From Coffea arabica (lineage: Eukaryota; Streptophyta; Magnoliopsida; Gentianales; Rubiaceae): a DNA stretch of 64,000 nucleotides. Below, in pieces: positions 20,105 through 31,701 of this stretch. Location: the NCBI RefSeq assembly GCF_036785885.1, contig NC_092323.1, positions 17,678,501 through 17,742,500 of the forward strand, in the 5' to 3' direction. Below the pieces are notes generated by a model. That model saw only the letters and a program-made list of their open reading frames with translations, was not told the origin of the DNA and did no database searches. Both the position numbers and the translations under genes were made by a program. Within the stretch, counting starts at the first letter, position 1. Each line of letters begins with the position of its first letter.

Positions 20105-20632
20105 AAAGGAAAGGTACACGATAGCAGATGTCACGTGCATGTCAGGTGGACCAAAATGACTAATGTGCCCGGAGGATGAAAGCATGCAATTAGCAACTTC
20201 AAAGAAATGTCCTTTATTTTGCTGGAGTGAAGGAAATTTTTCTTGGAAATTTAATCGGATTTACCTGTTATCTTCGGGCCTTCCTTGTGTAGAAAAGTAT
20301 GCAGGATTACGCGGTTAAGCAATTAGCAAATTTCAGTCATTGACCTCGGTCGTCAATTGAGATTGGAGATAATAGGAGGAAATTTCTTTCTTTTTCCCTA
20401 TGAATTCCTTGGAGGGTGGGTCTTAGTACCAAAGGGAAAAAATTTGTAAAAAAGAATCTGGGTAACAAAGCAAAGTGACTTTTGTGCAGAGAGAGAGAGA
20501 GAGAGAGATTATGTGTGTACACACACACATTTTGAAGATAAATTTGAAGACAAACTGTTTTTTTTAAAAAAAAATGGGGAGGGAGGGATCTAAGAAACAA
20601 GAAGGATGAAAGCGATTTGAACCCAAGAACTC
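20105..20632 (+). promoter_or_regulatory. Module P, copy 3 (start of unit B)
   Basis: Carries CACGTG (20,132-20,137) then CATG, and ATTGACC (20,339-20,345) with a disrupted second W-box half. A (GA)n tract and (CA)n tract come before CACATTTTGAAGATAAATTTG. As in unit A, it lies a few kb upstream of a CN gene. Confidence 0.5.
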
Positions 20633-21177
20633 TAAGGATACGTTTAATAAAGTTGAAGTTTGAAAACTGAAATTTGAAATATGAATCCATTAAATTACTA
20701 AATTATTAAGTATTAAGATGTGCATTTGATAAAACTGAAACATGAATCTATTAAGTTATTGATTTTTAAGCACTAAATCTGATACATTCGAGTGTATATC
20801 ATATTAAGTGCTAAGTGAATAACTTATCACCTATTTTTAGGAGTAAGTTTTGCCTTAACAATTCAATGCCACTTAATTAATTCAGATGTTCAATTTTTTG
20901 TTATCAAACGTGTCTGAACAAGTTAAGATCCGAATATATTAAATTTAAGTGATGAATTGGATTATCAAACAGAGGTTAAATTTGATACATTGAGCGTATA
21001 TCACATTAAATGTTAAGTGAACTGCTTATCATTTATTTTTTACAGCAAATTTGGCCTAAAAAATTCATTGCACTTGATTAATTCAGATCTTCCTGGTTAT
21101 CAAACACACCTAAACATATTAAGATTTTAGCTCATTAAATTTAAGTATTAAATTTGGTTATTAAACATGACCTTAGG
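20633..21177. mobile_element. MITE-like insertion in module P/S
   Basis: About 545 bp with inverted ends GGATACGTTTAATAAAG and (reverse complement) GGTCATGTTTAATAACC, bordered by TAA and TTA. Internally it has two diverged direct repeats (GATACATT..AGCGTATATCACATTAA words). Module S/P copy 2 at about 18,505 lacks it. A truncated copy is present at 36,983-37,160. A PIF/Harbinger-type MITE is plausible from the T-A-rich 3-bp borders. Confidence 0.55.
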
Positions 21178-21184
21178 TCTCAAG

Positions 21185-21960
21185 TTTAGCAATTAGACCA
21201 AAGCCTTCTCAACGTAGGTACATCTGTGTGTGTGTGATGTACATTTTGAAAATCAATTTATTGGCGCTTTTAAACAAGGTAAATCCTGTTTAATGAGGTG
21301 GCCCAAGGTGCAGCATTTACAAATTATTACAATAATAATGCAGTTGAAGGCTTCAAGCTTGACCTTTTTCCACTACTCACAGTAGGTAGCTTTTTATAGG
21401 CAGCACACCGCAGACACATGTACTTATTCTTCTTAATTCTGAACTTGGACTTGGGGTAGCCAATAATTAAACCGTCCTTTTTAACCAACAGAAGAGTCCT
21501 GTCAAATGCCTAGTGCAGATAAATTCTTCTGACATTATTAGTAAATCATTTGGTGATGCAACCAAGATTCAACTAGAAAAGAAAAATATCATGATTAGCA
21601 AGTTTGATTTGTGATTATTTGTGTAGTTATGAAAAATTAAAACTATACTAGCCAAACGTAGTAACTTGTCATTGTATGTTTTAGATTTTTTTTTTAGGTA
21701 TCCCTGCAAGGAGTGGATCCCGCAGACTAAATTCTCTGTCTCCCGTAACTTGCTGGCAACGAGGCTCGAACTAGAGACCAAGCCCCGTCTTCAGCAACCC
21801 CATGCCACCAGACTAAGCCTCGGGGGCATTGCATGTTTTAGATTAATACAAAGTACAAAATATATATTGATCCACTTGAAGCACATAATAAGATTTTAAT
21901 TTCCTTTTTTTTTTTTTTTTGGTAGAAAGCATGGCAAGAATTCAATAGCAGGAAGAAAAT
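21185..21960 (+). repeat. Module S, copy 2
   Basis: Paralogue of 18,510-19,450, interrupted by the reverse SINE at 21,687-21,827. It ends in the same GGTAGAAAGCATGGCAAGAA phrase, which continues into the 5' exon block of CN-B. Confidence 0.65.
21687..21827 (-). mobile_element. SINE, reverse orientation, with empty site in paralogue
   Basis: On the minus strand: A-box-like TTAGTCTGGTGGCATGG, B-box-like TAGTTCGAGCCTC, and a terminal A run (seen as T on the plus strand at 21,687-21,695). It is flanked by ATT[G]TATGTTTTAGAT (21,671-21,686) and ATTGCATGTTTTAGAT (21,828-21,843), one mismatch. The paralogue at 19,329-19,346 shows the uninterrupted TTGTATGTTTTAGATTAATA. Confidence 0.85.
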
Positions 21961-22139
21961 TATCTGAATTTTTTTCAATCACTTTCCATAACTACGTGTT
22001 TCCAATTTTCATGTTTGCATGATGATGCCTCATGCTGAGACCATGTATCCCTAGACCAAAAGTAAATCTCCAAGAGAGCTTCTGATCATTTTCCTCCTCT
22101 TTTCAGTGCTGTGTCTATAAACCAAAAAACCATTACAAC

Positions 22140-22454
22140 TTTTGGAAAAAGAACATACAATACAACTCCTAACGCCTCATTCTCCTCCTCCCTCTTTCAT
22201 CATATCCCGGTGAAAGACTCCCTTCTTCTACCTTCGTTGTTCTCTAGCTAATGCTGTTGAGTACTCCTAATCATATCACATCTTTGTTCCATTATTCTCT
22301 GACAGGTTTCTTGGCTATTTGGTTCAGTAGTTTTAGGGTAAAAAGACAACCCCTTTTGGTTCTGTTATTGCACTGTTTGCAGCTTCTTGTAGTTTGCATA
22401 TCTTTGTCACAACAAGCAGTTCATTTACTTTGCCCACCAGAATTTTCTAAAAAG
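22140..22454 (+). other. Probable 5' exon of CN-B
   Basis: Conserved with 2240-2536 of unit A although not as protein. It ends in a good donor, AAAAAG/GTATGTTACC (intron from 22,455). The CN-B start codon lies 4 bases after an acceptor at 25,978, so a non-coding first exon here, joined over an intron of about 3.5 kb, is the simplest model. The intron would contain the MITE and tandem repeats listed below. Transcript evidence would settle it. Confidence 0.45.
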
Positions 22455-23070
22455 GTATGTTACCTCTTCTTTCACGTTTCTTGACCAAAATACTCACAAA
22501 ATATAGAAACCTTATCCTTTATTCTCCGCTCAATTTTTATTTATTATTGTCTTTATCTTTTTAATTCTTAATAACATTTTTCTTCAATGCTTAAATATAT
22601 ATATTCTTATTTTTTTCAAGGAGAATATATACTTATTATAAATTCATATAAGAAAAGCATAAAAGTTTTAGCAATTTTCTTTTTTTATTAGTGATTCCTA
22701 GTTGTTAGAATTGATTACTAGAATTAACTTTTCTAACTTTGCATTTTATTAACAATTAATGCTTTGCCAAGAAATTAGTAATTTATTTTGAACAAGAACT
22801 ATACCAATGATAAATTAATTGTTAACAAATGTTGAAATCACATAAACTACACTATAAATGAGAGAAAATGCTAATTCAAATCAAAATTTTATTTGAATAT
22901 ATACATACAAATATAAAATAAAATGCATTGGCAACATCAAAAAAAAGGAAGAAGAAAAAGGTTTTACCAAACTTATAAGAAAAAGAGTATGAAAGTTAAA
23001 ACTTATAAACAGAGTGAAACTTAAAAGAAAAAAACATATAAAGTTTTAGATTAATCTTCTATATATTGAA

Positions 23071-23177
23071 AGTGTATATACTTTTATCATTAGATGCATG
23101 ATATATAATATAAATTTAAATTTGAAATTTAAATTTTACATATATATCATGCATCTAATCATGATAGCATATACACT
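23071..23177. mobile_element. Palindromic MITE
   Basis: Nearly whole-length inverted repeat: AGTGTATATAC..TTAGATGCATGATATAT pairs with the reverse complement of ATATATCATGCATCTAA..GCATATACACT. Related in its centre and end to the copy at 54,881-55,012. Confidence 0.65.
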
Positions 23178-23455
23178 GCGAGTACGTGTAAGATTAACTT
23201 TAAAGTTGTTGGCTTCGCTTATTCATTTAATTGATATTTCTACTTGGCATTTGTGCAAGGTTTTAGTACTCAAAGTTGGACTCCAACTGGTGCAACTTGA
23301 TGGTCCTAGCACGGCTGCTGATATCTGACTTCACTATACTTGGCTGACGACCGGACTCCTGACCACAGATCCATCTAGGCTACACGCCACTCTTGTAGTT
23401 TAGATAAGGTTAGATTTCCATATACTCATCATGCATGTGACTGAGTAATGTTCTC

Positions 23456-23863
23456 TGCCCTTGTGGGGTTTGCCATCCCACATCGGTTCCGGGGGGGGGG
23501 GGGGTTTGGGTTTGGTTTATAAGTCCCTGGAAGGACCTCAAGAGTTGCCGGCTTTTGAGGTTTCTTCTGGGATTAGGTTTATAAAAGCCGAATTTCTAGA
23601 CTTCAGTTTAGAAAAGGTCAAGAGGCAAATTCATGCAAGGGTAGTTTACTGAGTGTCGTGAGGGGTCTTTACTTCTTAGCAGCAGCGGCCTTACTGGCTT
23701 GCCCTTGTGGGGTTTGCCATCCCACATCGGTTCTGGGGGGGGTTTGGGTTTGGTTTATAAGTCCCTGGAAGGACCTCAAGAGTTGCCGGCTTTTGAGGTT
23801 TCTTCTGGGATTAGGTTTATAAAAGCCGAATTTCTAGACTTCAGTTTAGAAAAGGTCAAGAGA
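23456..23863 (+). repeat. Direct repeat pair with snRNA-type upstream elements
   Basis: Two copies of a roughly 165-bp unit (23,456-23,624 and 23,700-23,862) separated by about 75 bp. The whole is flanked by the 13-bp direct repeat GAGTAATGTTCTC (23,443-23,455 and 23,864-23,876). Each unit has ATCCCACATCG, an exact match to the plant snRNA upstream sequence element, followed by a G run and TTTATAAG. Spacing between them is 30 bp in copy 1 and 24 bp in copy 2. A hairpin-forming CCTCAAGAG..CTTTTGAGG follows. It could be a miniature retroelement whose LTR-like repeats use this promoter type, or a retroposed small-RNA gene; neither is proven. Confidence 0.6.
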
Positions 23864-24656
23864 GAGTAATGTTCTCGTTTTTCCATATGTACTGGAAGTT
23901 AGCTTTTTGTCTCTCTCCAATCCATCACTTCTATTTTAGTTTGCATTAATAAAATTTGGATTGGCCCTGTATACGAGGTTTGCGTTAAAAAAGAAGAGCA
24001 TAAAACAACGGGGGCATATTTATCCAAGATATTATAAGTGGAGAATCATCAGAAGGTTAGTGGTGCTAGTTATCGCAAGGAAATTTTTATATTTTTTAAA
24101 AATATGAAGAAAATTGCTACATACTCCTATTTATATCGGTGCAATCTGTAATTAATTCAAAATATATATCTCAATCAAAGGTAGGGTATAAGAATCATTT
24201 CATCACTATTGATGTTAGTATTAGGCCATAATTGGCTGACAAAGAAGATAGGTTATATTTTTTTAAACTTGAGAAGAGGGCAGCGTTATGGTGAGAAAAC
24301 TTCAAAGGAGATTTTTGAAATTATCCTTAAAAATTGGTGTTTAAAAGTGTTTTTGAAGGTGTCATACTGTTGCCCCCTCCATTCCTCGCCCTTCCCTCAC
24401 CATCCTTTGCACCGCTGGATACGGGATCTGGACGATTTTGAGTAATAACCGTTCGGAACAATATAATATTTTTGGAATAAAGTATAACTCTACTTGAACT
24501 ACTTGTAAGATCTAACAATAGAGACACAATTATTACATATGAGACCCACATGAATAGTAATAAAATATCATACATCTATTATAAGGATGTACAAGAAATT
24601 TACAAAGAGTTACAATGTTACACTATTCAGGAATGGTCTCTGCCGCGCGTCCTCAT

Positions 24657-25123
24657 TAGGGTGGCAAACGAATCGAGCGGCTCGAGTCCGAGCTCAACTG
24701 AACTCGGTCAACATCAAACTCGAGCTGACTAAGTCAAATTCGAATTCGAAATCAAGTTCAAAAATACTAAATTCGTTAGTTCGCGAGTCGGTTCGAGTTC
24801 AATTATACATATATATATATATATTTTATTTTAATATATTTTTTTTATTTTTTATTTTAACAGTAAAATTACATATATATCCCTAAAATTTTATTATTTG
24901 TTAAGAAAAATCATTATTATTATTATTATTATTTATTTTTAAAAATAAAATAATTATTTATTTTATTTTTTTAAACTCTAGCTCGACTCGAATTTGAGTT
25001 GAGCTCAAACTCAAGCTTTACATTTTGAACTCGTCGAATTCGAACTTCATAAACTTAGGTTGAGACTCGGTTCAATTAGATCAAAATCTAGATTCAATTG
25101 GACTTGATTTGTTTGCACTCTTA
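24657..25123. mobile_element. hAT-type MITE, copy 1
   Basis: 467 bp with inverted ends TAGGGTGGCAAACGAATCGAG and TAAGAGTGCAAACAAATCAAG and an 8-bp target duplication, GTCCTCAT / GTCCCCAT (24,649-24,656 and 25,124-25,131). Sub-terminal CTCGAG/GAGCTC words are in both arms, and the centre is AT-rich. Same family as 57,633-58,047. Confidence 0.8.
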
Positions 25124-25982
25124 GTCCCCATCGACCCTCGCTATCCCTTCCCCTTTCCCTTTCACCCTCGGCCCATCTCCTCCTCCCCACCTCCCCCAAC
25201 CTCTCACCTTCTTCCCCTGCAAACTCTTACATTTTGTATGTCCTTGAGTTAACTCAGTGCAAAACCATATCTACCTGGATGTAGATTGGAACAGCATAAA
25301 CAACTTTCAGATTGAGAGTCCATTTGCATGATAGAAAGAGATAATACTATGAAAATTGAGGGAAAAAAGATACAAATAATTTAGGGGTATAGGTAAAGAA
25401 AGATTAAACTGGGTAAATTCCTGGCACAAATTAACTGAAATGGGGGTGCTTAAAAAAAGAGGAAATGGCATAAGAAAAGGCAAAGAAAGTGGCATAGGAT
25501 ATTAGACGGAAAACACTAGAAAAGGTGAGTGTTCTATGGCAATTTCTCCAAGGAAATTAAATATGGGACAAAGTGAGCCAAGGAGGCTTTGGTTTATTGG
25601 TTAAAGGTTCAGATTTTAGGAATTAGAAGTTGTATTTACATGCATGCACTTGGAATGTTTGAAGTAGCAGTTTCCGCCTCTGTTTGGGCTGCCTAATCCA
25701 CTTGTTCTCAAGAGGGACATCTACAATTGCATCTGCAACTGTGGATACTACTCTACCTAAAATGAGACTAATTATTCTTGTGTTACCGTTGTAATGTTCA
25801 GGGCAGCTGATAATCATCTTCTTTCAAATGAACAAACATATCACCGTAGTTATCTATCTGTTCACTCTCATTATTGTTCATTGTCTCTATAGATCACATG
25901 TACTGCTTTTGTGGCCCAAATTTCCATTCATTTTGGTGACATGAAATAAAATGTCATTTTGTTCTGCTTCGTTGTCAGAAAA

Positions 25983-27458
25983 ATGCTCAAGACAGTTTTG
26001 AACGTGTTTCTGGGAATTGTAGCAAATCTTGGCATAGAGTGGATGCGCAGTCACTCAGGCCTTGACGCAAAGATGAAGACTCTAGAAAGAAGAATTCGTG
26101 TGCTGACCAAAAAAGCACGTGACATACACATGACAATAAGACATGAGCAAGACCTACATTCAGGATATAAAAGAAAGAGGGAAGTTGGGGATTGGTTGAA
26201 AAATGTAAAAAGAAAGAAAATGAAATACCAAGGCCTGAAAAGAGATTACCAGAGGAGACCATTTCCTTCGCGTATTTCATTGGCACGGTACGTTGATGCA
26301 ATGATTCAGGAGGCATCAGATCTTCTTGAACAAGGGTCATTTTGCGGTGGCTATATGATTACTGTCCATGAGGAGAGCAAGCCCCTGGTAACAGAAGAGC
26401 TGATAGGCCAATCAGTTCAACAAAATTTGACAGACACACGGGCTTTGTTAATGGATGACAAGGTTTCATGCATTGGAATCTATGGTATGCCTGGAGTAGG
26501 CAAGACGGCTGTAGCAAGTCATATCCATAACGAGCTATTAAAAGAAGACAAATTTTTGAAGCATGTATATTGGTTCAGTGATGCTAATTCTGAAGTCTCC
26601 AAATTGCAGGACGACTTGGCGACAGTCTTGCATCTCGATCTCCCAAATATGGATGCCGGTGATGATAGGAGGGCAGCCAAATTAGCCTCGGCATTAGAGA
26701 GGAAGAACAAGTTTGTGATCATACTCGACGGTTTATTGACGCCTATTGATGTCGGAACGATAGGAATTCCTCTAGGAAAAGAAGGGAGGAAGTTGATTGT
26801 GGTTAGTCGATCATTGGATGTATGCCACAGAACGGGATGCCAAAAGGAAATTAAGGTGCAACCTCTTTCTGCTGATGAAGGTCGGATGCTGTTTATGGAG
26901 AAACTTCGTAGTAGGGACCAAGAGCTCCTACCGGATGTCCAAGAGATTTCCAGGTCTATTTCAGAAAAGTACGGAGGTTTGCCTCTTGGGATCATCGCTA
27001 AGGCGAGAAGCATGATAGGGGCTAATGACATTCGCCAGTGGAGAGATGCATTGGCAGAGATGGAAGAACGACCAGATGATGCGGTTTTTGAGGTAATGAA
27101 AAGCAGTTTTTATGGCTTGAGAAATGAAAGGTGGAAGACCAGCTTCTTGCATTGCTCTATCCTCTTGAAAGATGAAACAGTTCCAAGGGATGAAGTAGTT
27201 AGAGGGCTCATCTCGGAAGGATTTCTAGATAGAAGATGCAGAGAAGCAAAGCTTGATCAGGGTCATACCATACTCAAAGCACTCGAGAAGGCTTGTTTAC
27301 TGGATCGTGTTGTGAATGATGGAGTGGATTGCTTGAAGATGCATCCTTTGATGAGAGACATGGCCACTGAGATAATGAAGAGTGATCCAACCTACATGGT
27401 AAAACATCATCATTATTTTCCTGCATTTTTCTTTTGTAGGACTAGGAATGAAGTCTAA
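25983..27458 (+). CDS. CN-B: CC-NB-ARC receptor-like protein without LRR
   Basis: A 491-aa open frame. Coiled coil about 1-120 with VGDWLKNVKRKK (68-79). NB-ARC: P-loop GIYGMPGVGKTA (165-176), kinase 2 FVIILDGLLTP (244-254) with Gly where the second Walker B Asp is expected, LIVVSRS (271-277), GLPLG (332-336), an RNBS-D-like CSILLKDE, and MHPLMRDMA in place of MHD. There is no LRR: the frame stops 20-odd residues later. The start is the Met 4 bases after the acceptor TTGTCAG/AAAA. A donor-like ATG/GTAAAA and acceptor TTTGTAG near 27,397-27,440 suggest a last intron, but joining them gives an immediate stop. It converges on CNL-B. Role is unknown: a truncated decoy, helper or regulator of the neighbouring CNL, or a degenerate gene kept open by youth. 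Confidence 0.8.
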   Translation: MLKTVLNVFLGIVANLGIEWMRSHSGLDAKMKTLERRIRVLTKKARDIHMTIRHEQDLHSGYKRKREVGDWLKNVKRKKMKYQGLKRDYQRRPFPSRISLARYVDAMIQEASDLLEQGSFCGGYMITVHEESKPLVTEELIGQSVQQNLTDTRALLMDDKVSCIGIYGMPGVGKTAVASHIHNELLKEDKFLKHVYWFSDANSEVSKLQDDLATVLHLDLPNMDAGDDRRAAKLASALERKNKFVIILDGLLTPIDVGTIGIPLGKEGRKLIVVSRSLDVCHRTGCQKEIKVQPLSADEGRMLFMEKLRSRDQELLPDVQEISRSISEKYGGLPLGIIAKARSMIGANDIRQWRDALAEMEERPDDAVFEVMKSSFYGLRNERWKTSFLHCSILLKDETVPRDEVVRGLISEGFLDRRCREAKLDQGHTILKALEKACLLDRVVNDGVDCLKMHPLMRDMATEIMKSDPTYMVKHHHYFPAFFFCRTRNEV

Positions 27459-30400
27459 TTGCAATGGAAGTAGGGAGTATTGTTTGAGTTGAGATGGTAC
27501 CATTAACGAATGGGGCAGTGCCAAAATTGCTCTGCTTTTAGGTATAGTATTACTCTTTTTTTTTTTTTCTCCCAAAGTAGAGACAATGAATACTAATGTT
27601 TGAGTTGGAAGTGACAAACTTTGTGCAAATTAATAGACATACCAACAGAATGCCATATCCCAGTGACCATGCTGCTGTTAATCGGTTGGACTTGGACAAG
27701 CGAAAACGTTGTTGGAGGTTCAACTCAGAAGCCAGAAATTTGCTCTTTCGACCTTGTCGAAGCTTTCCTGTTTCTCTGTTTGTCGGGATCTCTTCCCAAG
27801 CTTCTTGAATTCCGGTGACTCGCTTTTCTTCCCTTCTGCCTCCCGCTGGTAAACACCCCAACTGAGTAGTTGAAAGTAAATATATAGAGATCCAAATACT
27901 CTTTTTCTTTTTGTCTTTTTACTATCCACCAATTTTGCCTTTTGAATCATGTTTATGCATGCCAAATTAAGCAATTGAAAGTTGGAACTCATTCTAAAAC
28001 AAACAAATTTATACCCAACAAAAACACATGAGAAAGAAGCCAAACTTGGGGCAAAGAACTTGGAAGATGCAAAAAACGCCTCAAAATGCACCAAATCAAG
28101 AAAAGTTTTTCACAGACACATCTGCAGTAAAGTTCTTAAAACAAACCCTTAAAAAACACGAATCCACATCATTTTGCAATAGCATTCCTGATTTTAATCA
28201 GTAATACAATCAAATGACTAAACCCTTTGAAACCAAACTATGAAGTCACATGTTAATCATGTTGAATGGATCAAGATCTTTGAATAGATTAGATTTTATT
28301 TTCTCTTTAGAATGGAAGCTCTTTTTCTTTTTTCATGTTCTAACCTGAATCAGAGATTAAGCAAGGGTTATGGCCCAGCATTTCACTACTAGACCAGAGA
28401 AATTGTAGACTAGGAGGCCGCACATCAATAGCAAGGAGAAATCGAAGAAGACCAGTACAAGATATGAAGTCCTTGCTGGTGTTTTTTGCTATCAACATAT
28501 GGTATTATCTCTGAGAACACATGACAAAAGTGCCAAAGGCTTGAAGAGGTGAGGACAAAGATAACCACTGGGAAGACAATCCGCAACCAGAGCAACACAT
28601 GAGATACACATGCTACTCCAGACGCTAAACACTGACAGAGCATCCAATGGAAGCTTAAGGCCCTGCTAGAGCTCATAGACTCAAGACGGATCGCTTTGGG
28701 GAATGGATAAAAGGGTTAGGTAGGGAAACTGGAAATGGCATCTAATATGCTGGTTGAGCTGTGGGGGCTTTAAGATGGATTTCCAAGAAAGCCACTCCAC
28801 GTAACTGTAAGAACATGCTTGAAAGAACTTGACATTTCTAGCCAAATAGTAATATAGGGAAGTGTTTTGTGCTATATGTTTTGGTGGGGAGGGGGGGAGT
28901 GGGGGTTTCTACAGCCACAGATGCCCTGGTGCTGAAAACTTTGTCATTCATTTCCACTTCTTGTACCATAAAGAACTGTTACTTATTAACTGTCATTTTA
29001 ACCTTTAAAATTGACACAAACCTCTAAAGCAAGTATTTATCAAAAAAAAAAAAAAAAAAAAACCTCTAAAGCAAGAATTGGAACTTAATAATGCTAGACC
29101 GTCATTTGGTTTTACTGAGGAGAAGAAAGGGACAAATAAAACTAAATGCCATACACTTCCATAAGTGGGATATGGCCATTCTTCTATAGAGGGAAACCAG
29201 ACATCTATATGAAGTTCAAATACTAGACAACCTTTCCGGCGGACAGATGTTTAGAGCACAGCTGATGATTGGAATCATGGAAGGCAAAATCTTCAGATTT
29301 ATGTAAGTTTTCTTATTCTCAAAAATACAATCCAAACAATTTTTGCATCATGATTACTCCTTTGATCCTTCCCAGAGGGGTCAAAAGATTCCAAAGCCCA
29401 CAATTTACACAAAGGAATTTCCTTTAGCTTCTTATTATTTTCAACTCTTCACGAGTCAAAGGCATTAATACTTGGTCCTTGATCCAAATTGCCCTAGATG
29501 CAGTGGGGACTGTCATGTACCAAGTCTCACTCAAATTTTCTCACTCAAATTTTCTTATAAATGTTTGGATTTATGGACTCTTACCCAAATCAAGAATAGC
29601 GACAGGAAAGAAAACGGATTGTATGAATAAAGTCCTATTTGGTTGTATGAGATTTGTCTGCTTTACAATGGCCGATAGTCACACCCAGAAATTCCATCCC
29701 AGAAATTCTTTATCGATGACAGGATATTCCACTATGAAAGACAACTTTAATTTGCTTGGGACTTGTTGGACCAATTCTTCATGGTGTACGTGTTTGTGTC
29801 CAACCCGTCCAATTTGTTTCTCCAAAAGCCACTGCTTTGGTGTCCGCTGAAACAAGTTGGATTATGTTTCAAGGCAACTGGATAAATTCTTAAGTATAGG
29901 AAAGTTCAAACTCAACACATTCGAAAGCCAATGAGAGTTGAGAAATTAGTGCCCAAAAGGCAGATCAACAATCCATAGCTCTTAATTGCTTAGATGGCAT
30001 ATCCAAGTTGGCTTCCAGCAAATGCTGGTTCAGCTCTATATTAGGCTCGCTTCCTGAGAGAAGCGAAACCTGGGTGTGGTTGAGAGGTACTGGAGCATAT
30101 TCCAAGGAAATCTAAGATAATAACAAACTTTATTTCCAACTGCGGATGAACACAAAAGAGGCTCCAAGTATTCTCCTCATGCACTTCCCAGCAACAACAG
30201 TTGCTGTGCTGCAAAGCTATAATCGTATGGTCAAAGATTAAAGCAAGAAAACACAGGAAATCATATGGTCAAAGATTAAAGCAAGAAAACACAGGAAAAT
30301 AAACAGATGTCACCTAAGATCTCACCCCAAGACGGGGTAGCACTGATGCAAGCAAGCAAAGAAAAGGGGAAGAACACTATAAACTAGTAATTAGGAATTA

Positions 30401-31701
30401 TTAATCTAATTGGAAGTTTGGGATTCAAAAGAGCCAAACCAAAAAAGAAGCCATGAAAACTGCTAGAAATTCAAGGGGTTCTCAACATGTTTATAGATAT
30501 TAAGTAAAAGATCTTGAGCATCAGCTAGAATATTTGGTGATGCCACAGCGAAAATGAGGTCAGAGGCTTATTCAAAGTCAAATCAGGAAGAATTGCCAGA
30601 GCACCAGCCAGTCTGCTGGAGATCTTACATATCTTCTCCTTTTCTTGGTAAGTGGATCCCATATATCCTAGTATCCCCAATTTGTGAATATTAATAACAC
30701 AGAATAGCTGTGACTGTCATGGATTGTCTGGAAACGAAGGCCTCTGAGTCAACCGACCATCATGAGAGAGAATTCTAAATGAAATTCCAAACTTTGCCTA
30801 ATTGGTCTAAATATGTCAGTCATAAGACGAAATATAATTGGACGCTTTCAAGACCATTATTTTGCAAGAATTTATTTGAGTACCCCAAGAATGTTATAAT
30901 CAATTGACTACTTCTTTCCTATCAATGACAGATATGGTAAAAGTAGCCACTTGAGACAACTATGCTTGAGACTAGAAACCCATTTATTCCAAGCCCAAAT
31001 TGCCAATATAGAAATATAAAGGTTGCTCCTCTAGTTTCTCAATTTGCATTCTCCAGTGATGGATAGATTTCTTGCATTTTTTTTCTACCAAATACTCAAC
31101 CTGTGCCTTGTACAAAAAGGATGGAACAAGCAAATTATTGCTAAAGGAAGCAAAAATAAGAAAATTGAGAATGCGCAGATGAACACTAGATATTTTCACC
31201 ATATCAGCCACAAGGAACTAGCCAAAGTAGTAAAGTGCACATAAGTCAATGACCCGAAATAGATAATTACTGCTATTACCTATAGCAAAGAACATGCATT
31301 TGGTTGTTAAAAGCAGAACAAGATTTACAGCAAAAGCAGAAATGAGAGCCAAACCAGTACTGCCCCTGATTCTGAAGGACATAGGCAGGACGGATGGAGA
31401 TACAAATAGAATTTGGTAAAGAATGAAAACAAATGGCCATGGTCATATCAGTGCAAGAATCTCCCTGATATCTAGCTAGCGGATCATCATCAAACACTAC
31501 TTCACCTATAAGATCAAACAAAACAGAATTTGACAGTATTGAAAGAAAAAGCAACATAGTTGTGTTTCACGTCTTTAACATCATGTTGGATAATCTCAGA
31601 CAAGTGTTGGTAGTGCAAATAGGGAGTTGTTTAATTGAGGAAGATGGGGAATAATTGAGAAGGAAAAGACGGACTTACTTGAGGATTGAAGGGGACATTG
31701 A
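27459..31701. other. Non-coding segment between CN-B and CNL-B, unit B
   Basis: Homologous to 4023-9352 of unit A minus the SINE array. It contains the poly(A) micro-insertion at 29,034-29,060 and a direct duplication of AGATTAAAGCAAGAAAACACAGGAAA-type sequence at about 30,230-30,300. On the minus strand it should include 3' UTR exons of CNL-B (donor at 31,678). Open frames here are not conserved in unit A. Confidence 0.5.
29034..29060 (+). mobile_element. Poly(A) micro-insertion with 14-16 bp target duplication
   Basis: TATTTATC followed by about 19-21 A residues lies between two copies of ACCTCTAAAGCAAG (ending at 29,033 and 29,075). Unit A has this site once (about 6880-6900). It fits a target-primed insertion that copied only the last 8 bases of an RNA plus its tail. 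Confidence 0.65.

Larger units (their letters stand above)
22455..25978. other. Candidate first intron of CN-B / intergenic
   Basis: AT-rich with three recognisable inserts: a palindromic MITE (23,071-23,177), a USE-containing direct repeat (23,456-23,863) and a hAT-type MITE (24,657-25,123). No supported coding sequence. Confidence 0.4.

Noticed and set aside
23492-23504. G homopolymer of about 14 bases
   Set aside because: It may be a real length difference from copy 2 (8 G) or a sequencing error, so the promoter-spacing argument should not rest on it alone.
29479-29850. 123-codon open frame in unit B
   Set aside because: The homologous part of unit A (about 7,190-7,380) does not keep the frame, so there is no sign of coding constraint.
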